A stretch of DNA of 8,516 nt from NCBI GenBank assembly GCA_001829395.1, contig MIBD01000036.1, positions 3,534 to 12,049 of the forward strand. Direction: 5' to 3'. Below the pieces are notes generated by a model. It saw only the letters and a program-made list of their open reading frames with translations. It searched no databases and had not been told where the DNA came from. The position numbers and the translations under genes were made by a program. This document shows positions 1 to 5,627 of this stretch, in pieces; position 1 is the stretch's first letter, and each line of letters begins with the position of its first letter. The DNA is from Spirochaetes bacterium GWF1_49_6. GTDB taxonomy: Bacteria > Spirochaetota > Brevinematia > Brevinematales > GWF1-51-8.

Positions 1-3000
1 TATACGGTTCGTCGATATACAAGTCCTGCCATTCCTCCGATGCCTTCTCATAGCTCTTTTCACGGTAGTACAGCCATGCGAGATTGTACTGGAGAAGGAA
101 GTCCTTCTGACCTTCGGGGAGATAATAGCGCGCGGTCTTATACGCCATCAACGCCTTGCTCAACGATTTCTCAGGGTTGGGCATTTGCAGTCGGTTATAG
201 TAATAGATATGACCGAGGTTCGCGTAGGGCTTGTAGTAATACGGCGCGAAATTGGTAGCGCTCTCGAACTCGTTTTTCGCTAATTCGATATTTCCCGGAA
301 GACCCTCGCTGATATAGTAAATCTCCCCGCGAAGGTTGTATGCCTTTCCGTTTTTAGCGTTCAGGATGATGGAGTTCGATGCGGCGATCAGCGCGTCGAT
401 GTAGTTCATGTTGAGTGTCAGGTAACGCGCGTATTCGTAATAAGCCTCGCTGAACAGCATCCTTTTCGGTATCTCGTTGCTCTTGAAGCTCTTTTTATTC
501 TTTTCCTCTTTATCTGCGGGTTGTCCCTTCTTCGGCATATTCTGATCGATAAAATCGATCAAGGGTAACAGCACCGTCTTCGCTTCCTTTATATTCCGGT
601 TGTCGTTGTAATATCTCGCTAGTCTGGTCATAACCTCGACATTGATCGCCTTAGGGTCGGCGATCGTGATTCTCTGTAATAGGTAGGTGATCAGTTCGTC
701 ATCCTTCTCGCGGATCGCGATCTCGATTTGGCGGAACATCGTGCCGATATGCTTGGCGTTCTTAGAAAGGAATTCCTGATAGGTCTTTTTTGCTTCGGTA
801 TAATACTTATTCTGCTCGGCGGGGGTGGAAGAATTGTCGCCCCATTCGATATAGGTCTGTCCGAGCCGGTCGACTACGTCGAACTCGTCCGGCATCTTTT
901 TCTTCAGACTGCTGAGGATCGCGACAGCCTTGTCGTATTTCTTAGGATAGACCGATTTATAGTACTCGGCGAAATTGAACACGGTCAGTTTATCGAGCGG
1001 TTTTTCCTGCAATGCTTGAAGGAATTTTTTCTCCGCGAGCTGGAACTCGTTCTTTTCGAGATAGGCGATAGCGTAACGGTTATACCAGTCCATATCCGCG
1101 CCGCCCTTATTCTCGCCCTCGGTAAATTTCGCTTCGGCGACTACATAATTACCTTTTTTTAATTCCGCGATACCGTCTTCATAGGAACGGCCGGCGTTGC
1201 CTGGAACCCAGACCAGCCGCCAGATTAATATAGCGACCACAAGGAGTAAACCGAAGAATATAGCGGCGTATTTGGTGATATTCTGGAGTTCTTTCTGGAA
1301 CTCCTCGGCCTTACGCGCTTCTTCGGTGAAGATTACCCGGCGGGTTTTCGGCTTCGGGACTTCGGGGCGTTCCTCGATTTCTTCTTCTATCTGAATCTGG
1401 TCTTCAGTAATATTTTCCTTGATAAACCTGTTAACGGCGTCTTCGGGTTGTTCCAAAATCAGCATGGCGACTAATTGTTCCATGATATTTTTTGGAAGCA
1501 GGCGGTCTATAAATATTTTTCTGAGTTTCTTTCTGAGTTCCGGGTCGGCGAACATATTGATACGGTTTCGGATTTTAAGCAGTTTGGATTCGTCCAGATC
1601 GATATCCGCTTCCCTGTCGTATCCAGCCGGGGCTTTGGATGATGAAGGCGCTCCGAATGCGGGTTCGGACATGGAAGGTTCCTCGTCGTCGGGGAGTTCC
1701 TGTACCTCTTCGATACCGTCCGCCTCGAACGAAGGTTCGGGAAAATCCATACCGGCGGGTTCGTCGAAGGAAGCAAATCCGGGCGTTTCCGCGCCCCCCT
1801 CGGGCTCATCGAACACGGGAAACTCAGGCATTTCAGCGCCGGTTTCAGGTTCCATCAGCGCGGAAAGATCGTCCTGCGGCGCACCCGGTTCCATCAAAGC
1901 GGAAAGGTCTTCGTGCGGGGCGTTGTCCGTTTCCATAAACGCGCTGAGATCGGGTTCGGATGTTTTTAGTTCGGAGGAGTCTTCCGCGCCGAAATCAGGC
2001 ATCTCGAACGATTCTTCGGGGAATTCCGTACCGCCGGTATCCGCCATAAACGATTCATCCGGCGCACCGGACGCCCCGGAGGCGTCCTCGGGGAACGAGG
2101 GATGCGAATCGTCGAAAAGGGCTTCGAGGTCGCCGAGGCCGGCTTCATCCCCGGAAAGGTCCTTCCCGGGTTCGGCCGATTTTGCGGGGGCTTCCGGCGC
2201 GAGCGGCGGTTCGCCAAAATCGACGGCAGGTCTGCCGGATCCCTTCTCTTCATCGCCCATTTGTGCCTGGGCGAGCAGATCTGAAAACTCGCTTTCTATT
2301 TCATTCGGGGCGCCGGTCGATTCTAATCCGCCGATATCGCTGAAATCGTATCCGCCTTGAGCGCCTTCCCCTTCTATTTCGACATTATCCATATCGTAGG
2401 ACGATTCCCCGCCCTGGTCGGCGGCATTCTCGTCCATAATATCCTGTATCAGATCCTGCGGCCCTCCGCCCTCCTGGAAACGACGATGCAGTTCATCGAG
2501 CGACGGCGGAACCACGTCGAGGTTATTCATTTCTTCCAGTACATCTTTATCTATCGGGACTTCCTCTGTTACGCCCGCAGCCGCCTGTCCGGGTTTGGCT
2601 CCCTGAGCGGCGGGGGATGGAGTCGATGGAGTAGGTGCGGGGGTAGGTGCCGGCGCCGGTGCAGCCGGGGCTTTTGTTTCCGGCGCGCCCCAAGCCTCCT
2701 CGGAGAACACGTCGGCGGATTCTTTCTTTTCGGCGGGCGGGGCTGGGAACGGATCCTCGCCGAACGCCGCGAAGTCCTCGTCGATAGTCTGCCCGTCATC
2801 CGTCATTGAAAGCGCGCTGTATTCGGATAAATCGTCCATGGGAGCCGGTTCGGGAGTGTCTTCTCTGCCGAAGGGCATATCGGAAAGTTCGTCCAGGGAC
2901 GCGGCGGGAGTCGGCTGAGGCGCTGGAGGCGCTTTTGCCTCATCCTTACCGGATGTGGCGGCGTTTATCAGGCTGTCGAGATTATCCCAGTTTTGGGGGC

Positions 3001-3130
3001 TGATTTCTTCTTCGGTGACCGTCATCCCCGTGGACGCATTCTCAATCCCGTCGAGTTCCAGATTGAGATTATTCGGCTCGAATTTATTTTCATGCCCTAA
3101 GAATTTTAAAAGAAAGTCGTAATTACCCAT
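1..3130 (-). CDS. flcA: FlcA-like periplasmic flagellar collar protein with cytoplasmic disordered region, one TM helix and TPR array (3' end missing)
   Basis: The frame is open from ATG at 3130 to the left window edge, giving 1043 codons with no stop, so the C-terminus is missing. An in-frame TAG lies four codons upstream of the ATG, and an AGGG ribosome site sits about 7 nt before it. Residues 1 to about 540 are acidic and rich in Pro, Ala, Gly and Ser with no globular pattern, and include an AP-rich stretch at about 150-182. A charged helical segment follows at about 545-600. Residues 621-641 form one hydrophobic helix (YAAIFFGLLLVVAILIWRLVW), and the rest reads as TPR helices, for example 648-672 and 682-711 (WYNRYAIAYLEKNEFQLAEKKF). 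This order of parts, and wording such as WYNRYA and the long linker in the second TPR block, recall treponemal FlcA, the TPR protein that helps build the spirochaete flagellar motor collar. The TPRs would then be periplasmic. It lies 118 bp downstream of comF. The architecture is certain. The FlcA name is from memory of the family, and a generic TPR membrane protein is the alternative. Confidence 0.68.
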   Translation of the reverse strand, partial: MGNYDFLLKFLGHENKFEPNNLNLELDGIENASTGMTVTEEEISPQNWDNLDSLINAATSGKDEAKAPPAPQPTPAASLDELSDMPFGREDTPEPAPMDDLSEYSALSMTDDGQTIDEDFAAFGEDPFPAPPAEKKESADVFSEEAWGAPETKAPAAPAPAPTPAPTPSTPSPAAQGAKPGQAAAGVTEEVPIDKDVLEEMNNLDVVPPSLDELHRRFQEGGGPQDLIQDIMDENAADQGGESSYDMDNVEIEGEGAQGGYDFSDIGGLESTGAPNEIESEFSDLLAQAQMGDEEKGSGRPAVDFGEPPLAPEAPAKSAEPGKDLSGDEAGLGDLEALFDDSHPSFPEDASGASGAPDESFMADTGGTEFPEESFEMPDFGAEDSSELKTSEPDLSAFMETDNAPHEDLSALMEPGAPQDDLSALMEPETGAEMPEFPVFDEPEGGAETPGFASFDEPAGMDFPEPSFEADGIEEVQELPDDEEPSMSEPAFGAPSSSKAPAGYDREADIDLDESKLLKIRNRINMFADPELRKKLRKIFIDRLLPKNIMEQLVAMLILEQPEDAVNRFIKENITEDQIQIEEEIEERPEVPKPKTRRVIFTEEARKAEEFQKELQNITKYAAIFFGLLLVVAILIWRLVWVPGNAGRSYEDGIAELKKGNYVVAEAKFTEGENKGGADMDWYNRYAIAYLEKNEFQLAEKKFLQALQEKPLDKLTVFNFAEYYKSVYPKKYDKAVAILSSLKKKMPDEFDVVDRLGQTYIEWGDNSSTPAEQNKYYTEAKKTYQEFLSKNAKHIGTMFRQIEIAIREKDDELITYLLQRITIADPKAINVEVMTRLARYYNDNRNIKEAKTVLLPLIDFIDQNMPKKGQPADKEEKNKKSFKSNEIPKRMLFSEAYYEYARYLTLNMNYIDALIAASNSIILNAKNGKAYNLRGEIYYISEGLPGNIELAKNEFESATNFAPYYYKPYANLGHIYYYNRLQMPNPEKSLSKALMAYKTARYYLPEGQKDFLLQYNLAWLYYREKSYEKASEEWQDLYIDEPY
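1850..1951 (-). repeat. Three in-frame copies of a DLSA(L/F)ME motif inside the flcA-like gene
   Basis: Residues 394-400 (DLSAFME), 408-414 (DLSALME) and 421-427 (DLSALME) are spaced 14 and 13 codons apart. Each is followed by a short Pro/Ala/acidic linker such as PGAPQD. At DNA level the three 21-bp units lie at 1931-1951, 1889-1909 and 1850-1870 and differ at only a few bases, so they look like tandem duplications. Related acidic-hydrophobic motifs occur elsewhere in the same disordered region, including LDSLI at 51, SLDELS at 78, DDLSEY at 99 and FSDLL further on. Confidence 0.75.
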
Positions 3131-3248
3131 GAGTTTTCCCTATCCCGCCTCGTAGAGAAGAATCGGTATCCATTTGTATATCGGTATAAGTTATTAATTA
3201 TTAATCAGTTTAACTGAAAAGCTGATAAATGTCCATCGCTAAAGCTAT
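3131..3248 (-). other. AT-rich comF-flcA spacer with a 13-bp palindrome and a short direct repeat
   Basis: This 118-bp gap carries a perfect inverted repeat at 3205-3217 (tcagtt, one central base, aactga) and the octamer atcggtat twice, at 3162-3169 and 3180-3187. The palindrome has no loop room for an RNA hairpin and no T-run, so it looks more like a protein site than a terminator. AT-rich hexamers on the minus strand (TTAAAC, then TTATAC after 18 bp) could be a weak promoter for the flcA-like gene. No gene is visible here. The flcA-like gene may be read through from the comF operon, from its own weak promoter, or both. Confidence 0.35.
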
Positions 3249-3968
3249 TTAAGCCCGGAAAAACGTGAGAATTTCTATTTCACGCGCTCCTCCGGCTAAT
3301 AGCGTCACCGTACCCTCTTCAACCGTGCTTCCGGTGGTGAAAATATCGTCTATCAGCAGGATTTTTTTATCACGGATTAACGGGCGCGCACCCGGTATCA
3401 GCGGGAATTGCCCCCGTACCGATTCGCGACGTTCCTTCTGGCTCAGGCGGCTCTGGTGGGTAGGATGCTCCTTCCGTTCCAGCAGACCGGTATGAGGGAT
3501 ATTCAATCTATCGAGGATGTAATCGACCTGATTATACCCCCGCGCTTTCAGGCTTTGCCGGGATAACGGGATAGATGTTATCAGATCGAATTGCCGGGTG
3601 CTGAAAAAATCCCTTATCGGGGCTTCCAATAAACCCGCCAAATCGCGGCCTGTCAGCTTGTCCGATTCGAACTTAAACGACAGTACCATATCGCGGATAA
3701 CGGGGTTTTTATAGGAGAGCATCGACGTATTCCTTGTGAAGCTGAACGCGCCGATGGAGCAGTCATAGCATAATCCGGGGGTGTCCGTATAGGCCGGCGC
3801 GGAACATTTCACGCACGGAGATTGGATTACCGCCCCGGACGCCGCCAGATATTCGGCGCATCCCGGACAAAGGTGGGTATAGCGGGCTTCATCGGTTCGG
3901 ACTCCGCACGAGACGCAGGAATGGGGGAAGAAGAACGACAGTACCCGGTGCAGGAGGTTTTTCATCAT
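3249..3968 (-). CDS. comF: ComF-family amidophosphoribosyltransferase-like protein
   Basis: The protein has 239 residues, normal for the ComF family. The N-terminus carries eight cysteines in four CxxC pairs (C18/C21, C34/C37, C52/C55, C67/C70), enough for two zinc ribbons. The C-terminal half is a type I phosphoribosyltransferase fold, with the ComF signature RGYNQ at 143-147 and the PRPP-binding loop ILLIDDIFTTGST at 203-215. In naturally competent bacteria ComF is needed for uptake or processing of single-stranded DNA in the cytosol, but many non-competent bacteria carry it and its reaction is not firmly established. Two adjacent ATGs (3968 and 3965) are possible starts. The first overlaps the upstream stop codon by one base, so translation is probably coupled, and no strong Shine-Dalgarno is seen. 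The frame also extends upstream to an ATG at 4028, but that would intrude 60 bp into the upstream gene and lies outside the conserved domain. Confidence 0.93.
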   Translation of the reverse strand: MMKNLLHRVLSFFFPHSCVSCGVRTDEARYTHLCPGCAEYLAASGAVIQSPCVKCSAPAYTDTPGLCYDCSIGAFSFTRNTSMLSYKNPVIRDMVLSFKFESDKLTGRDLAGLLEAPIRDFFSTRQFDLITSIPLSRQSLKARGYNQVDYILDRLNIPHTGLLERKEHPTHQSRLSQKERRESVRGQFPLIPGARPLIRDKKILLIDDIFTTGSTVEEGTVTLLAGGAREIEILTFFRA

Positions 3969-4705
3969 CAGATCGTTTTTTGGACAATAGGCCAGAGTTC
4001 GGGCAGATTTCCGAGCATGTAGTCCCACACCGCGCGCGCCTTCGACGGGAGTATGCGGGGGGCGGATTTCGTCCTGATACCGATTCGACCCACTGCGGGA
4101 CGAATCATCAGCCAGTGCACGAACGCCTCCGGGGTATATAGCTGTTTCAGTATCGTTTCATCGACCATTTTTCCGCTCATCCAGTACACTTCCCGCAGGA
4201 AATTAAGAGCGATGACCTTATGGAACAGGTGGGTCTTTTCCAGTAAAAATCCCGGTAAGCGGAATTCCGTCAGCGTGCGCAGTTTTTCCATAAACACGCC
4301 CTTATCGGGAACCACAATCCAAATCAGCCCGGAGGTCGCGAGGAGATAATCGGGATTCTGGAAGAGGATGCCCGGCTCCTCGTAAAGGTACAGATACGCG
4401 GCAATCCCCACATTATCGGTCGCGGAGTTGATGATCCCCCTGAACAGGGTCTCGTCGTCCGGGATAACGGGACTGTATAAGTTGAGATACTTCCGCAGAC
4501 GTTCGATATCGAACGCGCCGGATATTACCATATTGTTATCCGCGAACAGCGAGGGTACGGACAGTATCCCGTGACGGAACGTATCGAACGGGGCGTTACC
4601 CGCGTCGATAATAACCGTGCTTCCGCGCAGTCCGGTCTCGTCGAGCAATGCGAGAAGCTCGCGGCTATGCGGGCAGGTAGTGTGGATATACGCTGTAAGA
4701 ACCAT
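3968..4705 (-). CDS. Thioredoxin/glutaredoxin-fold protein with a C-terminal domain of unknown function
   Basis: The protein has 245 residues. Residues 1-75 look like a glutaredoxin/thioredoxin half-fold: a beta strand (LTAYIHTT), the active-site-like motif C11-P12-H13-S14 at the start of a helix, and a cis-proline motif S49-V50-P51 before a strand. The second cysteine of a CxxC is replaced by serine, so any chemistry would be monothiol, or the domain may be structural. Residues about 80-245 are mostly helical and I do not recognise them. There is no signal peptide, so a cytosolic location is expected. The start at 4705 was chosen because GGAG lies 8 nt upstream and the ATG falls downstream of a strong promoter. 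An in-frame ATG at 4762 overlaps that promoter's -35 box and is unlikely. The stop overlaps the comF start. It is first in the minus-strand operon with comF and probably the flcA-like gene. Confidence 0.85.
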   Translation of the reverse strand: MVLTAYIHTTCPHSRELLALLDETGLRGSTVIIDAGNAPFDTFRHGILSVPSLFADNNMVISGAFDIERLRKYLNLYSPVIPDDETLFRGIINSATDNVGIAAYLYLYEEPGILFQNPDYLLATSGLIWIVVPDKGVFMEKLRTLTEFRLPGFLLEKTHLFHKVIALNFLREVYWMSGKMVDETILKQLYTPEAFVHWLMIRPAVGRIGIRTKSAPRILPSKARAVWDYMLGNLPELWPIVQKTI

Positions 4706-4733
4706 ATTTCCGCTCCGGTGTGTTATTTTTAGT

Positions 4734-4762
4734 ATTATAACAGGATTGGGGGTTTTTGCCAA
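4734..4762 (-). promoter_or_regulatory. Sigma-70-type promoter of the thioredoxin-like/comF operon
   Basis: On the minus strand the -35 box is TTGGCA (4762-4757) and the -10 box is TATAAT (4739-4734), separated by exactly 17 bp. A TG dinucleotide lies one base before the -10 box, making it an extended -10. Transcription should start near 4727, about 20 nt ahead of the ATG at 4705. The first two bases of the -35 box are the last two of the T-run of the preceding terminator. Confidence 0.8.
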
Positions 4763-4790
4763 AAAAAAGAAACCGGGTTTTCACCCGGCC
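4761..4790 (-). terminator. Rho-independent terminator read on the minus strand
   Basis: The minus-strand RNA would form CCGGGU-GAAA-ACCCGG (4788-4773), a 6-bp GC-rich stem with a GNRA tetraloop, followed by UUUC and eight U residues (4772-4761). On the plus strand the hairpin is followed by a mixed sequence, so termination should act on minus-strand transcripts. No recognisable minus-strand gene precedes it in the window, since the next genes at 5152 and beyond are on the plus strand. It may end a small RNA or stray antisense transcription, or be left over from a lost gene. Confidence 0.85.
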
Positions 4791-4794
4791 TCAT

Positions 4795-4839
4795 CTATTT
4801 TGGAACTGGTTCTGGGGCATTTTCAATACCGGCTATCAT
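4795..4839 (-). other. 14-codon mini-ORF just before the terminator (possible gene remnant or leader peptide)
   Basis: An ATG at 4839 preceded by AGGGG opens a 14-codon frame, MIAGIENAPEPVPK, closing with TAG 4 bp before the terminator hairpin. An in-frame stop lies five codons upstream. The spacing of AGGGG to the ATG is short. It could be the decayed 3' end of a gene that owned the terminator, a translated small peptide, or chance. There is no run of one amino acid that would suggest an attenuator peptide. Confidence 0.2.
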
Positions 4840-4931
4840 ATCCCCTAAATGTTAAGTATTGATTAGGATTGAATAAAAAATCGGGAAATTCAGTTTTTCA
4901 CTTGCGGAAAAACGGGAGACGATTTACAATA

Positions 4932-5007
4932 AGGGCGTTTTCAAAAACTATTAACATTTTTAACATTAATAATAGGGCGGTTCTAAAAACTATTAATATT
5001 TATAACA
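4932..5007. repeat. Imperfect 34-bp tandem direct repeat, 42-bp period
   Basis: Copy 1 at 4932-4965 and copy 2 at 4974-5007 match at 29 of 34 positions without gaps. The shared core is agggcg followed by a 12-bp block aaaaactattaa and a shared tail ending taaca. The period of 42 bp is four DNA turns, so both copies face the same side of the helix. They lie directly upstream of, and partly within, the candidate promoter of the cupin gene, so a regulator-binding site is plausible. No third copy was seen. Confidence 0.8.
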
Positions 5008-5029
5008 AATGGCTTTATAGCTTTATAAA
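5001..5029 (+). promoter_or_regulatory. Candidate promoter of the cupin/phospholipase operon
   Basis: The -10 candidate is TATAAA (5024-5029, in the context TATAAAAT). A 17-bp spacer leads back to a poor -35 match, tataac (5001-5006), inside the second direct repeat, and the upstream DNA is AT-rich like an UP element. The predicted start site of about 5036-5038 coincides with the first base of the long helix in the following leader, which supports the assignment. The weak -35 suggests dependence on an activator, perhaps acting at the direct repeats. Confidence 0.45.
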
Positions 5030-5038
5030 ATACGCCCA

Positions 5039-5131
5039 ATGGTCGCTTCTTTATCTTCGCGCGAAGTGCGGAGGCTTGTCCTCTTTTCCTTTAGAATCTG
5101 GTAGAAAAGAGGGTAAATTAGAAGTGACCAT
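5039..5131 (+). promoter_or_regulatory. Candidate structured 5' leader RNA (three-way junction) of the cupin gene
   Basis: Helix P1 pairs 5039-5050 with 5120-5131 over 12 bp with one G-U pair. Inside it, P2 is a hairpin at 5055-5066 (cttc, gcgc loop, gaag), with an alternative pairing of 5055-5060 to 5068-5073. P3 pairs 5076-5088 with 5104-5116 over 13 bp with two G-U pairs, leaving a 15-nt loop. All three G-U pairs become A-C mismatches if the minus strand is read, so the fold favours plus-strand RNA. The structure ends 8 nt before the Shine-Dalgarno of the cupin gene. Bases 5084-5091 in P3 can alternatively pair with 5140-5147, covering that Shine-Dalgarno, so a switch is possible. I do not recognise a known riboswitch class. 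An alternative is a small MITE-like element with 12-bp inverted ends. Confidence 0.5.
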
Positions 5132-5151
5132 AAGAAACTAAGGAGAAAGCG

Positions 5152-5625
5152 GTGGGAGATTTTCAACTCATTAGTTTCAGTATGATGAACGATTTGCTCG
5201 TATCGGCGAGGCGGTCGACGCGGCTCCGGCGGAATTATAATTTCCACGAGCACGCGGATGCGGTACAGCGCTTTTTAAACGCGTTGATACCCAACACGTA
5301 TGTACGGCCGCACCGGCACATCAATCCGCCCCGTTTCGAGACTTTCCTCGTATTGCGGGGGCGGGTCGCGGTGGCGTTTTTCGATAATGAGGGCCGAATT
5401 ACCGGGTCTAATTATATGGGCGAGAGGTGCGAGGTGAAGGGAATCGACATCAGTCCCGGGGTATGGCATACCCTGATATGTCTCGAGGACGCGGTGATTT
5501 TCGAGGTAAAGGAAGGCCCGTATCAAGAGGACACGGATAAAGAATTCGCGATATGGTCGCCGAACGAAGGGTCGCCGGAATCGGAGAAATACCTGGTACA
5601 CCTCATCGCGAATATCGGAGGCTGA
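5152..5625 (+). CDS. WbuC-family cupin-fold metalloprotein
   Basis: The protein has 157 residues, starts at GTG, and has TAAGGAG 6 nt upstream. It is a single-domain cupin. The first cupin motif is VRPHRHINPPRFETFLVLRG (residues 51-70), giving metal ligands H54, H56 and E63. The second motif contributes H106 in SPGVWHTL. Both the PHRH start and the EVKEGPY segment (118-124) are typical of the WbuC family. That family was named from an O-antigen cluster gene, and its reaction is uncertain. The name therefore indicates family, not a proven sugar-pathway role, and no glycosyltransferase or sugar-nucleotide gene is nearby. It appears to be the first gene of a two-gene unit with the phospholipase-like gene, 2 bp away, behind a structured leader. 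Confidence 0.85.
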   Translation: MGDFQLISFSMMNDLLVSARRSTRLRRNYNFHEHADAVQRFLNALIPNTYVRPHRHINPPRFETFLVLRGRVAVAFFDNEGRITGSNYMGERCEVKGIDISPGVWHTLICLEDAVIFEVKEGPYQEDTDKEFAIWSPNEGSPESEKYLVHLIANIGG

Positions 5626-5627
5626 TC

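Noticed and set aside
728..1162. A 144-codon plus-strand frame with hydrophobic stretches
   Set aside because: It is antisense to the TPR part of the flcA-like gene, and its apparent membrane stretches arise from reading Glu/Lys/Tyr codons in reverse. The TPR pattern on the minus strand is clearly the coding one.
1419..2360. A 313-codon serine-rich open frame on the plus strand, opposite the flcA-like gene
   Set aside because: It mirrors the Pro/Glu/Asp/Ala-rich coding of the true minus-strand gene in an opposite frame. Its composition is low-complexity Ser/Gly/Pro without domains, while the minus-strand frame is open for 3130 bp.
4761..4839. Transcription attenuator controlling the thioredoxin-like operon
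   Set aside because: The strong promoter of that operon lies downstream of the terminator, so the terminator cannot attenuate transcripts from it. The 14-codon frame also has no run of a regulatory amino acid.
4893..4913. A 7-bp stem (gtttttc with gaaaaac) as a terminator
   Set aside because: The stem is AT-rich and no T-run follows on the plus strand. On the minus strand the T-rich stretch is too far away, so it is probably chance in AT-rich DNA.
4869..5141. A 90-codon plus-strand frame across the structured spacer
   Set aside because: It begins at TTG without a convincing ribosome site, crosses the AT-rich repeats, the candidate promoter and all the hairpins, and ends inside the cupin ribosome site. 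It shows no domain-like pattern.
5023..5253. A 76-codon minus-strand frame over the leader and the cupin start
   Set aside because: It overlaps the cupin gene in antisense and the inverted repeats of the leader, with no ribosome site or recognisable sequence. It does not explain the orphan terminator because it ends more than 200 bp before it.
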